A stretch of 64,000 bases of DNA from Desulfosarcina widdelii (GTDB lineage Bacteria; Desulfobacterota; Desulfobacteria; Desulfobacterales; Desulfosarcinaceae). Shown here one piece after another: positions 15,208 through 24,506 of the stretch. Both the position numbers and the translations under genes were made by a program. The notes under the pieces are model-generated. The model was given only the letters and a program-made list of their open reading frames with translations, was not told the origin of the DNA and searched no databases. How positions within the stretch are numbered: position 1 is the first letter of the stretch; the number at the start of each line of letters is the position of its first letter. The stretch is taken from the NCBI RefSeq assembly GCF_009688965.1, contig NZ_AP021875.1:3720001-3784000 (forward strand), in the 5' to 3' direction.

Positions 15208-17810
15208 CAGTCCCTTGTCCCCCCCCGAAGCAGGCTGGCCGGTGAGGCGCTCAGGGCCAGCTTGACCGCCGGCAGCGCCGCCACCAGGGCGGCGGCGAAA
15301 ATCAGCGGCAGGGCCGTGAGCAGAGACGGCCAGTCCACCCGATAGAGAAATGTCCAGCCGAAGGATTGCCGGTTGACCACGAATATCAGCAGGGTCGAGA
15401 GAATGAACCCGCACGCCCAGCCGCCGGCCTGACCGGCCAGCACGATCAGGCCGGCCTCCCAGGCGATCATCCGGCGAAGCTGGGCCGCACTGCCGCCCAC
15501 GGCACGGATGGTGTTGATCTGCACCCGGCGCTGGAGAACCAGCACCGCCAGTGTGGTGGCGATGCCCAGGGCCGCGACCACCAAGGCGATCAGCAGCAAA
15601 ACGGTGGTGATGGCAAAGGTTTCATCGAAAATGCGCAGGATGGTTCGCCGCAGGCTCTGCCCTTCTATAATCTCAATGGTCTCGCCGCAGCAGTCGATCA
15701 GCGCAGATCGAACCCGGTCTATGGCTGCGTCTAGATTTGGACCACGCCGGTTGAAATTGATCTGCACCCCGCTCCAGGAAGCGTCGCCAAAACGCTGCTG
15801 ATAGTGTTCCAGGGAGTAATAGACCACCCCGCCGCGGGTGCGGTAGTCCCGGAAAAGGCCCAGGATCGGCTCGTCGAAGTGCTGCTCGCCTATTTGCACC
15901 CGGTAGCGGTTGCCGGTCCGAAGGCCGGTCTTGTTGGAAAAGACCTCGGAAACCACCACCCCTTTGCCGGCGATCAGGTCGGCCTCGATCCGCCCGGCAT
16001 TGCCCCCCATCCAGACGAAGCGGCTGCGGCGCCTGAAGGCTGCGTAATCCATGGCTTCGAAAAAATGCAGATGGCCATTGACGCGCAGTTCCTGGCAATG
16101 AATGGGGACCCGATCGATGCTCGCGGGCAGGTTTTTGACCGCGGCCACGACCCGGGGCGGCAAGGGGTCGCGGAAACGGTTGAGTTCGGCCAGTTTGGGC
16201 CGCAGATAGATGTCGCCGGCCACGCTCTGCTGCGCCCAAAGGGCCACGGTGCTACGAAAGCTGTGAATCATGACCACCAGGGCGATGAACAGGGCCACGG
16301 CCGTGATCAGGGCCCCGACGGAAACGGCGGTCTGCACGCCGCTCTCCCTGAGGTAGCCGGCCGCCAGAAAGGCCGGCTGCCCGCCCCTGCGCAGCAGCCA
16401 GGGGGCCAGCCACCTTCCGGTCTGCCGCAGCAGCAACGGCGACAACAACGCGAAACCGATGAACAGCAGCAGCGCGGCCAGATAGCCGGGCAGGGAAACG
16501 GCGGGCGGACTGGGCAGCCGGGCCACAGGATAGACCAGTGCCAGCAAGACGACGCCGACGACGGCCAGCCGGCTGATCCGCTGCGGCCGGATGGTTGCGG
16601 TGGGAACGATGTCCATGGCTTCGCGGGGTCCCACGCCCATGGCCTCACGTGCCGGCTGCAGGGCGGCCAGGACCGCCACCAGCAGGGTCACTCCGAAAGA
16701 AAGCATGATTTCCCAGGCACTCAGGACCAGGCTATCCACCTGCACCCGCACAAAGAGCATGGATACGGTGCGGCTGACTCCGGTCAGCAGATAGTTGACC
16801 AGCAGACTGCTGATCGGCAGGGCCAGCAGCCATCCGGTAATGCCGAAAAAGGCCCCCTCGCCCACGAACAGGCCGAAAATGACGGCCCGTGATGCGCCTG
16901 TGGCGCGCATCACGGCCAGTTCCCCCCGGCGGGCGGCGGCGTTGAGGGCCACCAGGCTGTAGACCAGGAACATACCGACAAACAGGGAAATGAAGCTTAA
17001 AAAGGTCAGGCTGAGTTCATAGGCGCGGATCATGCTGCGGCCGCTCTGGCTGCGCGCCGATGGCGGTCGCAGCACCACGCCGGGTGGCAGCAGACGTTGC
17101 AGGGATATAGCGGCCGGGTCCGAAGCGGGATCCACGAGTTTCACGTCGATGCGGTCGGCCTGGCCGAAGAGTCCGCTGAACTCCTGGAAGGTGGCGATAT
17201 CGCAAATGGCGATACGGCCGCCTTCCACCAGGGCCAGCCCCTGCGCCTCAAATTCGGACAGAATGGTGAAAGGCGCCGTCCGGCTGGCATGGACCAGGTT
17301 GACGGTCCGGCCGGGTTGCCAGTCGAGCAGGTCACCCAGCTTGGCGGTGATCATCAGGCTGCCCGGCCGGGTCATCAGCAAAGCCCAGTCAGGGGCCTGG
17401 CGCCGCGCGGAAGCGGGCAACCTCCAAGGGCGCAGTTCCCGGTCCAGGATCGGGTCGATGCCGATCAACAGGAAAGGCGTTTCCCGTTCGACCGGCCGCA
17501 CGTAGGCGGACAGGACCGGAGAGGCGGTTCGAACGACCGGATGGCGCATCAGGTCGGCCACCAGGCTGTCGGGGACCCTGCCGCCGGGACGGACCAAGGT
17601 CAGATCAGCATTGCCGGCGATGCGGTCCATGCTGTGGGAAAAGGAGTCCAGGGTGGCATGCACGGCCAGGCGAACGCTGGTGAACACCGCAGCGCCCAGG
17701 GCGATACCCAGCAGCACGGCCAGCGTCCGGGCCCAGTGGCTGCCCAGGTGCCGCAGGCTGAACCAGCGAAACAGACGCAGGCCGCCCACCGCCTTTGCCC
17801 CGGCACCCAT
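15207..17810 (-). CDS. FtsX-type ABC permease, large two-module form
   Basis: 867 residues. An N-terminal helix (RTLAVLLGIALGAAVFTSVR) leads into a large periplasmic domain, then FtsX-type three-helix modules in the middle (around 275-420) and at the C terminus (around 740-860), with extra helices between. MacB/LolC-like segments include NAAARRGELAVMRATGAS and VQINTIRAVGGSAAQLRR, the coupling regions that touch the ATPase. It probably works by mechanotransmission, moving a lipid or envelope substrate from the inner membrane, not by classic transport. Start ATG overlaps the ATPase stop by one base, and its own stop overlaps the attH-like start. Confidence 0.88.
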   Translation of the reverse strand: MGAGAKAVGGLRLFRWFSLRHLGSHWARTLAVLLGIALGAAVFTSVRLAVHATLDSFSHSMDRIAGNADLTLVRPGGRVPDSLVADLMRHPVVRTASPVLSAYVRPVERETPFLLIGIDPILDRELRPWRLPASARRQAPDWALLMTRPGSLMITAKLGDLLDWQPGRTVNLVHASRTAPFTILSEFEAQGLALVEGGRIAICDIATFQEFSGLFGQADRIDVKLVDPASDPAAISLQRLLPPGVVLRPPSARSQSGRSMIRAYELSLTFLSFISLFVGMFLVYSLVALNAAARRGELAVMRATGASRAVIFGLFVGEGAFFGITGWLLALPISSLLVNYLLTGVSRTVSMLFVRVQVDSLVLSAWEIMLSFGVTLLVAVLAALQPAREAMGVGPREAMDIVPTATIRPQRISRLAVVGVVLLALVYPVARLPSPPAVSLPGYLAALLLFIGFALLSPLLLRQTGRWLAPWLLRRGGQPAFLAAGYLRESGVQTAVSVGALITAVALFIALVVMIHSFRSTVALWAQQSVAGDIYLRPKLAELNRFRDPLPPRVVAAVKNLPASIDRVPIHCQELRVNGHLHFFEAMDYAAFRRRSRFVWMGGNAGRIEADLIAGKGVVVSEVFSNKTGLRTGNRYRVQIGEQHFDEPILGLFRDYRTRGGVVYYSLEHYQQRFGDASWSGVQINFNRRGPNLDAAIDRVRSALIDCCGETIEIIEGQSLRRTILRIFDETFAITTVLLLIALVVAALGIATTLAVLVLQRRVQINTIRAVGGSAAQLRRMIAWEAGLIVLAGQAGGWACGFILSTLLIFVVNRQSFGWTFLYRVDWPSLLTALPLIFAAALVAALPAVKLALSASPASLLRGGTRD

Positions 17811-18520
17811 CAGGCCACCACCCGGCCGTCGCGCAGCTTCAGCGTCAAGGTGGCGTAAGGATCGGCCAGATCGCTGTGGGTGGCCACCACGATGGTCCGT
17901 TTGAATCGGCGATTCAAATCGGCCAGCAGGGCCATGACCCGGCCGGCGTTCCGGGAGTCCAGGTTGCCGGTGGGCTCGTCGGCCAGGACGATGGCCGGAT
18001 CGTTGATCAGGGCCCGGGCAATGGCGGTGCGCTGCATTTCCCCCCCGGAGAGCTGGCGCGGCCGGTGGTTCCGGCGCGGGTGCATTCCCAGCCACTTGAG
18101 CAGTTCTGCGGCCCGCGAACGGACCGGCGTCAGGGCCCGGCCGGCAAGCAGGGCCGGCAGGCAGACATTTTCCAGCACGGTCAGGGTGGGCAGCAGGTTG
18201 AAGGACTGGAAAACGATGCCCACCGCCCGGCGCCGGAAATCAGTCAGGTCGGCCTGTCTGCAGCCGTCCAGATCATGTCCGGCCACGATCAGCGTGCCGG
18301 CAGTGGGTTGGTCCAGCCCGGCCAGCAGGGAGAGCAGGGTGCTTTTGCCCGATCCGCTCTCCCCTTTGATGACCACCATCTCACCGTCTGGAATCGACAG
18401 ATCAATGCTGTCGATGCCAGTCACCTGCATCGATCCGATCGGGTATATGCGGGTCAGCTTGCAGGCGTAGACTGCCGTCGAGAAAGTGCGGGTGGACCGT
18501 TCGGGGGACTGAGGTTTCAT
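17810..18520 (-). CDS. LolD/MacB-type ABC transporter ATPase
   Basis: 236 residues, the normal size of this class. Walker A is GESGSGKSTLLSLL, the Q-loop is GIVFQSFNLLP, the signature is LSGGEMQRTAIARAL, and Walker B is IVLADEPTGNLD. It energises the permease encoded directly downstream. First gene of a three-gene operon (ATPase, permease, CrtC/AttH-like protein) with stop/start overlaps at each junction. AAGGACT precedes the ATG by about 10 nt. Confidence 0.93.
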   Translation of the reverse strand: MKPQSPERSTRTFSTAVYACKLTRIYPIGSMQVTGIDSIDLSIPDGEMVVIKGESGSGKSTLLSLLAGLDQPTAGTLIVAGHDLDGCRQADLTDFRRRAVGIVFQSFNLLPTLTVLENVCLPALLAGRALTPVRSRAAELLKWLGMHPRRNHRPRQLSGGEMQRTAIARALINDPAIVLADEPTGNLDSRNAGRVMALLADLNRRFKRTIVVATHSDLADPYATLTLKLRDGRVVA

Positions 18521-18764
18521 CGGTCGTATGGAGTCCTTAACGTCTTTTTCGGGCGGGTTCGATTGTCAGGATCACTTTGAGTTCGAAACTCGGGCATCCC
18601 CATCGAATTAAATGCTGATGGGATCTCCCAAATGGGTTTACCAATCCCATAAATATCAATTATAGTGGAAGGCTATTGCCGGCGCAACCGGGGCGATGCC
18701 CAATTTTCATCGAAGCGAGGGCGCCCTCCGGTAGCCGTTAGAAAACAAAAAAGGAAGGGATGCC

Positions 18765-19574
18765 ATGAATCCTGTCCGCCTGCCCCACTGGCCCTACAAA
18801 ATCTTCAGATCCAGTCCCACCCCGCCAGGCCTTTACGCCCGGCAAAAATGGTTGGATGAAGCGTCCACGGCCGAATGGCAGGCCGATTTTACCGCCTGCG
18901 TAACTCATCTGCGCCAGGGGCAATCCGCAGACGGCCTGTGGGCCGGATCGGCGCTGGAAACCATCCATCGCCTGTTCGGATTGCACCTTACCCAGCGCGA
19001 ACCCGATCCGCTTACCGACAAGGGACTGGATGCCCTTCTTCAGATGGCCACGAACGATAGATGGTCGGATGGCAGGCGTATAATTTCCCCGGATCGACTT
19101 CGCGGACTGCCCTTTGCCGCAGCAGAACGGGCATCGGTGATCCTGCCGGCAACCCTGTTTCTGGCTGCCATCTTTGGCCGGGCCGCCGATCCGAACGTCC
19201 TGAAGCTGTACGACAAGATGGCCGTCGGCCTGACCACCGAGCCCCTTGCCGGGCATCCACCGACTGCTTTAAACAACCGTCTGCGGGCCCTGGTGGTTCA
19301 GCCCGACTACGCCGCGCACCCGGCGACGGCGTCCCTGGCGGCCTGGATGGCCGGGCGCCAGACCCCGCAGGGGGATTGGGGGGCGGAAATGCCATTCTAC
19401 CAGGCGCTCAACGCCCTGGCTCATCTGGACGTGCCCGCGGCCGAACGCCAAGTCGAGCAGGCCTTTAAACTTCTGGTCCAAAATCAGAACACAGATGGTT
19501 CCTGGGGCAGGCAGGACCGCCAGTGGTGCACCTTTCTGGCCGTTCACGCCCTGCGCAACAAAGTCTGGATCTGA
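18765..19574 (+). CDS. Terpenoid-cyclase/prenyltransferase-fold (alpha/alpha toroid) protein
   Basis: 269 residues with AAGGAAGGG before the ATG. Repeated helix pairs and the QW-like motifs QSADGLWAGSALE and QNTDGSWGRQDRQW resemble squalene-hopene cyclase and prenyltransferase-like toroids. It is less than half the length of a squalene-hopene cyclase, and I see no DxDD catalytic motif, so it is unlikely to be a cyclase. It may bind or scaffold a hydrophobic ligand. It converges on mttB with only 3 bp between stops. Confidence 0.6.
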   Translation: MNPVRLPHWPYKIFRSSPTPPGLYARQKWLDEASTAEWQADFTACVTHLRQGQSADGLWAGSALETIHRLFGLHLTQREPDPLTDKGLDALLQMATNDRWSDGRRIISPDRLRGLPFAAAERASVILPATLFLAAIFGRAADPNVLKLYDKMAVGLTTEPLAGHPPTALNNRLRALVVQPDYAAHPATASLAAWMAGRQTPQGDWGAEMPFYQALNALAHLDVPAAERQVEQAFKLLVQNQNTDGSWGRQDRQWCTFLAVHALRNKVWI

Positions 19575-19577
19575 CGG

Positions 19578-21047
19578 TTACTGTTTTTCCAGACGCGCCA
19601 GGATCTCTTTTTCCCCCTCGCGTTTGAGCCGGGCCAGTTCGTCGCGGATCTTGCCGTCCAGCGGTTCGGGCTGGTGGGTCTCCACGACCCTGCGCACCTC
19701 TTCGCGGACATGATCTTCCATGGTGGGTTGTCCGGCCTGCTGCCAGGCGGCAATGGTCTGGCGGTTGAACAGCCGGGCATGCCAGAGTTCCTTTCTGAGA
19801 TGGTCCACCGTATGCCGCTGGGCCAGAAAGTTGCCGCCGGGCCCCACGGCGTCGATGACGTCCCGGGCCAGGGTGGCGGCATCGACCCGGACGCCTTCCA
19901 CGAAGCGCTTGGTCATGCCGATGACCTCGTTGCCCATGACGAGCTGCTCGCAGGCACAGGCCATGCCGCTGGCCATGTAGCCCACGTCGTGAATCAGGTT
20001 GAGCCCGGCCAGGGCCTGGGTGACAATGGAGAAGGTGCCTTCGATGCCGGCCTGGGCATCCATGCGTTTGGCGTCGGTGGCGCCGGCCAGCCCCCAGGTG
20101 GGCAGGCTGAAGGACTGGGCCACCTCGGCCTGGGCCGCCAGTCCCAGGCTCCCTTCGGGGGCGCCCATGGCCATCAGGGTCGTGGCCATGTCCAGGATCC
20201 CCATGTTGCCGCTCATGGAGACGGGGCAGCCGGGTTTGCGCAGCTGGGCCAGGGTAATGTGAATCAGGGACTCGGCGGTTATCTGGACCACCGCGCCGGC
20301 CAGGGTCATGGGAGCGGTGGCACCGGGCTGGGCCGTGGCACCGGGGATCTGGGGCATGTCGCGGTCGGCGGCGATGAGGATTCGCTCCACCACATCCCGG
20401 GGAAAGACAAAGGGAGAAATCGCCTCCGGGTAGAGCATGACAAAGGGCCGCTCCCGCAGACGCTCCATGCCGCCGGCCACCACGGCAGCCATTTCGAAGA
20501 TCACCTCGCAGCCCATGGGCGTGTAGCCGATAAAAGCGATGGGCTTGGTGGTGTGGTTGACCACGGCTTCGAATTCGTGCAGGTCGGCAATATGCCCCTT
20601 GACGTCCTGGGCGGAGCCCATGGGCATGACAAAATCGATGTTGGGCAGGGCGTCGGCGACTTTTGCGCCGGTGGCGATATCGGCCACCCGGGTTTCGTGG
20701 TATTCGCCGGTGAGGGCGTCCTTGGTGTTGGGGCTGGCAGTGGAAGTACTGTAGTGGCTCTTGCGCCCCTCCACTTCCATGCCGCGCCGGCCGTTGCGGT
20801 CATAGATGGTCCAGCCCTTGGGAACCGTGGCCAGGCATCCCTCGACAATGTAGCGGGGAATCTTGACCCGCTCCTCCTTAACCACGGCCCCGGCGGAGGA
20901 AAGCATCCGGCGCGCCTTTTCATGAAGGCACTTGAAGCCCGACTTTTCGATCACTTCAAAGGCCGCCTGGCGGATCTCCCAGATCTGATCCTCGGTCAGC
21001 ACGCGCATGCCAACGCTGTTGCTATAACTTCTTGACGAATGAATCAT
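19578..21047 (-). CDS. MttB-superfamily methyltransferase, copy 1 (non-Pyl type)
   Basis: 489 residues, the full length of trimethylamine methyltransferase-type proteins, with family segments VLTEDQIWEIRQAAFEVIE, IYDRNGRR, SMSGNMGILDM and NLIHDVGYMASGM. There is no in-frame UAG, so it belongs to the branch without pyrrolysine that includes glycine betaine methyltransferase MtgB. Those enzymes move a methyl group from a quaternary or tertiary amine to a Co(I) corrinoid protein. Last gene of the AOR-FAD enzyme-mttB operon, 33 bp after the FAD gene, with GGAGGCGAG before the ATG. Substrate unknown. A paralogue lies at 25443-26906. Confidence 0.92.
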   Translation of the reverse strand: MIHSSRSYSNSVGMRVLTEDQIWEIRQAAFEVIEKSGFKCLHEKARRMLSSAGAVVKEERVKIPRYIVEGCLATVPKGWTIYDRNGRRGMEVEGRKSHYSTSTASPNTKDALTGEYHETRVADIATGAKVADALPNIDFVMPMGSAQDVKGHIADLHEFEAVVNHTTKPIAFIGYTPMGCEVIFEMAAVVAGGMERLRERPFVMLYPEAISPFVFPRDVVERILIAADRDMPQIPGATAQPGATAPMTLAGAVVQITAESLIHITLAQLRKPGCPVSMSGNMGILDMATTLMAMGAPEGSLGLAAQAEVAQSFSLPTWGLAGATDAKRMDAQAGIEGTFSIVTQALAGLNLIHDVGYMASGMACACEQLVMGNEVIGMTKRFVEGVRVDAATLARDVIDAVGPGGNFLAQRHTVDHLRKELWHARLFNRQTIAAWQQAGQPTMEDHVREEVRRVVETHQPEPLDGKIRDELARLKREGEKEILARLEKQ

Positions 21048-21080
21048 GGCTCGCCTCCATTGTGTTGTTCGATGAACCTT

Positions 21081-22388
21081 TTACCCGATGACCGAAAAGC
21101 TGGAATCGGTGTTGATTTCCCGCCGACGGCTGAAAAACCCGATGTCGCAGGGCCGTTTGGTGTAATGCATGGTAAAGGATATCGGATCACGGTCGTGGTC
21201 ATGGCCCGATTCGCAGGCCGCGATCAATTCGGCCATGAGCCTGCCGACCACCGGTGCGTTCTTGTACTGATTGCCCGAGGTGCCCACGGCCATGTAAAAA
21301 CCGGGCAGGTCGGACTTGTCGTAAATCGGAATCCAGTCGTCGGAGGCGTCGTAAAGGTCCACCACGCCGCTGGGCTGATTGGGGATGCGCAGCCCTGGAA
21401 TGCGCTGGGATTCGCGCATCACCTGGGTGGTCCACTGTGAAGAGAAGTTCGTGTCATAGGTATCCGGGTCATCGACATAGTCCAGGGTGTCGCATTCCGG
21501 ATCCTCGGAGCCAATGAGGATGTGGTTGCCCACCTCTGGCCGCGAGTAGCAGCCCACATCGCCGTCGGAGATGATGATGCCCAGATGGTCGTAGTCGAAC
21601 CCGTCCGGCGCAGGAACGTGGCAGACCTCCTGTTTGAGCGGTCGGGTCTTGATGTTCATGCCGTCCAGAACGCCGGCCATGCGGTTGATCTGGTAAGAGT
21701 GCGGACCGGCCACATTAACCACCACCGGGGCCTCGATCTCGGTTCCGTCGGCCAGCCGGACCCCGGCGCAGCGGCCATCTTTTTGGAGAATGTCCGCCAC
21801 TTCGGAATTGAACCGGTATTCCCCACCGGCTTGCTCGGCAGCCACCTGCACGTTGTGAACCGACTGCTTGGGGTCGGATATCAATCCGGATTCGGGAATG
21901 TACAGGGCGCCGGCAATGGCTTCTCCCGAGGATTGGCCGAAGCGGGGATCGTCGGGTAAAACCGGAGGGCCGAACCGACGGGTATCGACGATGGGCATCA
22001 GCCGGCGGATGCCGTCCGCATCCAGTTCCTCATACACCACGTGCAATTCTTCCAGGGCCGCCTTCACATTTCTCAGGTACTTGTTCTTCTCGGTCTTCAG
22101 AACCATGGCGCCGGTGTTGATATATTTGACCATGCCCGTGGGGTCCACCACGCCGAGGTACCGGGGCCAGTCCAGCCAGTAGTAGTAGCCCTCCCGTGCC
22201 ATGGCCACACCGTCCGGGGTGGAGTAGTAAAGCCGGATAACGGCGCAGGAACCGGCCGTGGAGCCGAGTCCGGCTCCGGAAAGTCTGTCCAGGTTGAGGA
22301 CCCGCTGCCCCCGCTTTGCCAGTTCGAAGCCCACACAGGCCCCGATGATGCCGGCGCCGATAATGATCGCGTCGTAGGATTTGCTCAT
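21081..22388 (-). CDS. DAO-family FAD-dependent amine oxidoreductase
   Basis: 435 residues beginning at MSKSYD after AGGAGTTAACCCAT. The FAD-binding GxGxxG is GAGIIGACVGFELAKRG at the N terminus, followed by GSTAGSCAVIRLYYS, and the C-terminal GFYMAVGTSGNQYKNAPVVG closes the FAD site. This is the D-amino acid oxidase fold shared by sarcosine, dimethylglycine and glycerol-3-phosphate dehydrogenases. It should oxidise a C-N bond of a secondary or tertiary amine. In an anaerobe electrons would go to an electron carrier, not O2. It lies between the AOR and MttB genes, supporting stepwise breakdown of an N-methylated compound. Confidence 0.88.
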   Translation of the reverse strand: MSKSYDAIIIGAGIIGACVGFELAKRGQRVLNLDRLSGAGLGSTAGSCAVIRLYYSTPDGVAMAREGYYYWLDWPRYLGVVDPTGMVKYINTGAMVLKTEKNKYLRNVKAALEELHVVYEELDADGIRRLMPIVDTRRFGPPVLPDDPRFGQSSGEAIAGALYIPESGLISDPKQSVHNVQVAAEQAGGEYRFNSEVADILQKDGRCAGVRLADGTEIEAPVVVNVAGPHSYQINRMAGVLDGMNIKTRPLKQEVCHVPAPDGFDYDHLGIIISDGDVGCYSRPEVGNHILIGSEDPECDTLDYVDDPDTYDTNFSSQWTTQVMRESQRIPGLRIPNQPSGVVDLYDASDDWIPIYDKSDLPGFYMAVGTSGNQYKNAPVVGRLMAELIAACESGHDHDRDPISFTMHYTKRPCDIGFFSRRREINTDSSFSVIG

Positions 22389-22492
22389 ATGGGTTAACTC
22401 CTTCCTAAAGTAGGCGTTTCGCCTTTCTCGAAGAATATATGAAGGCCATGATTTCAAAAGCTTGTTGGTAGTTTTTAATAAAAAATTTACGG

Positions 22493-24391
22493 TCAAAATG
22501 CTGCTGCCGGGGCGCGAGCGGCAGACATCCCGGGACTGTCGATACCCAGGGCCGCCAGGGTTTCCTTCAGCGGTCGCCCCTTTTCGTCCCACCCCATGGC
22601 GGCATAAAAGTCGCTGCACATCCGTCGCAGAATCGCGGGCGTCAGGGCCTGGTCACCGTCACCATAAACCATCTCGGGCAGGTTATCCTCGTCCATGTCG
22701 GGCGCGTGCTGGAGATTGAACAGCCGCTCCATGGCCGCCACCCGCGCACCGATAAAGAACAGATCTTCGGCACCGAGGGGCAGGCCGGTGACGGCCGACG
22801 CCAACGCGGCTTCCTGCTCCAAGTCGAAGGTGCCTAACAGCGACAGCGTGGGCACCTTGCACAACCCCAGGCTGTCTACAACGATGTTGACCAGCACGGC
22901 CCGACGCACCAGGCGCCCTTTGCCCGCCGGCCGCCGGATGTCCACCGCCTCGGGCGATCCGAACGCCGCTTCCGCCTGCTGCTCGGACCAGCGGTACTCC
23001 AGCGAGGCGTAGACATTGTTGTAATCGCCCCCGCGGCTGGAAATGGCATAGCCCAGCGCACTGCCCAGGATGGCCGCCGGGTGATAGGCGGTGAGTTCCA
23101 GTCCCTTGACGTGGGCCGCATAGCGTTGGGCACCCTTGCCGATGGTCTCGGCCGCCCGTTTGACACCCCGGGCCAGGATGCCGCCCAGGGCCTGGCCGGT
23201 GGCCATCTGACGGATGAGGGTTTCCATGGCCACGGCGTCGCCCCAAGGCAGCGCCAGGCCGCCGGTGTCGGCTTCGCTGAGGATGCCGCGCTCGAAAAGA
23301 TCCATGGCAAAGGCGATGGCCGTGGCCGCCGAAGTGGAATCCAGGCCCAATTGCGTACAGAGGTTGTCCAGGTGGACAACGGCCTGCAGGTCGGCCAGTC
23401 CGCATTTGGCGCCCAGGTTGATCATGGGCTCGAATTCCGGCCGGGTGGCAGTAACGCCTTTCAGGGCGCCCGCCTTGAATTTCAGGTCGGCCTTGCACTG
23501 CACGGGGCAGCGGTAGCATCCACTGGAACGCACCTTGTCTGCCGCCAGCCGGCGGCCATCCACCCGGTCGACCATCTCGAAACGCCGCTGGCGGTAGTTG
23601 CGGGTGCCCATGATGCCCATGTCGTCGGCCCATTTGACGTAGCCGGCGCCGCCGTACTTCGAAAAAGTTTCGTAGTCCGGGGAGGATTTGATCTTCCGGA
23701 CAAACGCCTTGACGGAAGCATCGATAACCGGCCGGCGGTCTTCAAACGGCTTGCAGGAGCCTTTGCGGATCACGATGGCCTTGATCCGTTTGGCGCCCAT
23801 GACGGCGCCCAGTCCGGTGCGGCCGGCGGCATGGTCTCTCCCGGCGACGATACAGGCAAAACGGGCACCGGATTCGCCGGCGGTGCCGATGGTCAGGATC
23901 TGCAGTTTCTCGCTTCCCAGATCCGCGGCCATACGATCCCGGGTGGCAAAGGCATCCAGCCCCCAATACGGCCGGGCATCCCTGATTTCGACCCCCTCGT
24001 CGCAAATATGGAGGTACACCGGCACCGCTGAACACCCCTGCACCACCAGGCTGGCAATGCCGGTGGAGCGCAGCCAGGCGCCGGCGTAACCGCCCACGTT
24101 GGAGCTGCCGATCAAACCGGTCAGGGGCGACAGGGCGTTGATGTGCAGCCGCGATGCCGTGGGGGCCCGGGTCCCGGTGAGAAGACCGCAGGAAAAAACA
24201 AGCGGGTTTTCCGCGCCCAGCGGATCGACTCCGGCCGGAAGATGCGCATACAGATATCCGACGTTGAATCCACGGCCGCCGAGAAAGCATTTCACGGTTT
24301 CCTCGGAAAACGGCGTCCGCGAAGAGCTGCCGTCGCTCAGATCGATGTGTACCCGATCCCCATATGTCGCTGCGGCTCGATGCGCTTTCAT
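22493..24391 (-). CDS. Tungsten-dependent aldehyde:ferredoxin oxidoreductase
   Basis: 632 residues, normal for AOR. N-terminal LGGRGFNVGYL binds the bis-pterin cofactor. The [4Fe-4S] ligands are the SGCYRCPVQCK cluster (CxxCxxxC) and a fourth Cys in DSLGLCKVP near the C terminus. AOR oxidises aldehydes to acids and reduces ferredoxin, with W or Mo in the cofactor. First gene of the operon; its leader contains the GntR-type operator just after the predicted transcription start. The aldehyde probably comes from the FAD enzyme encoded next, but the substrate cannot be read from sequence. Confidence 0.93.
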   Translation of the reverse strand: MKAHRAAATYGDRVHIDLSDGSSSRTPFSEETVKCFLGGRGFNVGYLYAHLPAGVDPLGAENPLVFSCGLLTGTRAPTASRLHINALSPLTGLIGSSNVGGYAGAWLRSTGIASLVVQGCSAVPVYLHICDEGVEIRDARPYWGLDAFATRDRMAADLGSEKLQILTIGTAGESGARFACIVAGRDHAAGRTGLGAVMGAKRIKAIVIRKGSCKPFEDRRPVIDASVKAFVRKIKSSPDYETFSKYGGAGYVKWADDMGIMGTRNYRQRRFEMVDRVDGRRLAADKVRSSGCYRCPVQCKADLKFKAGALKGVTATRPEFEPMINLGAKCGLADLQAVVHLDNLCTQLGLDSTSAATAIAFAMDLFERGILSEADTGGLALPWGDAVAMETLIRQMATGQALGGILARGVKRAAETIGKGAQRYAAHVKGLELTAYHPAAILGSALGYAISSRGGDYNNVYASLEYRWSEQQAEAAFGSPEAVDIRRPAGKGRLVRRAVLVNIVVDSLGLCKVPTLSLLGTFDLEQEAALASAVTGLPLGAEDLFFIGARVAAMERLFNLQHAPDMDEDNLPEMVYGDGDQALTPAILRRMCSDFYAAMGWDEKGRPLKETLAALGIDSPGMSAARAPAAAF

Positions 24392-24430
24392 GATTCTGAC
24401 CTGTCTTGCCTGCCGGAACCCGGTTGGGTA

Positions 24431-24459
24431 TTGATACCGGCCAAACTATCCTGTATATA
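24431..24459 (+). promoter_or_regulatory. Promoter of the gntR/hutC gene
   Basis: TTGATA (24431-24436), a 17-bp spacer and TATATA (24454-24459), close to the sigma-70 consensus. The -10 box lies inside the palindromic operator at 24452-24461, so the regulator would repress itself. The start codon is 47 nt further on. Confidence 0.6.
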
Positions 24460-24461
24460 CA
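24452..24461. promoter_or_regulatory. GntR/HutC-type operator
   Basis: Perfect palindrome TGTATATACA. Its core GTATATAC fits the GT-N-TA-N-AC pattern bound by HutC-branch GntR regulators. It overlaps the -10 box of gntR and lies at about +3 to +12 of the opposite promoter. One dimer could therefore block both genes. Confidence 0.6.
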
Positions 24462-24470
24462 ACCTGTAAC

Positions 24471-24499
24471 CTATTATTTACCCTTATAGCCAAAGTCAA
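24471..24499 (-). promoter_or_regulatory. Promoter of the AOR-FAD-mttB operon
   Basis: On the minus strand TTGACT (24499-24494), 17-bp spacer, TAATAG (24476-24471). The predicted start near 24464 is followed at once by the operator palindrome. The leader to the AOR ATG is about 73 nt. Confidence 0.6.
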
Positions 24500-24506
24500 G
24501 CCAATT

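Noticed and set aside
19578..21047. Pyrrolysine-type MttB
   Set aside because: No in-frame UAG in either copy, so the pyl-dependent class is excluded.
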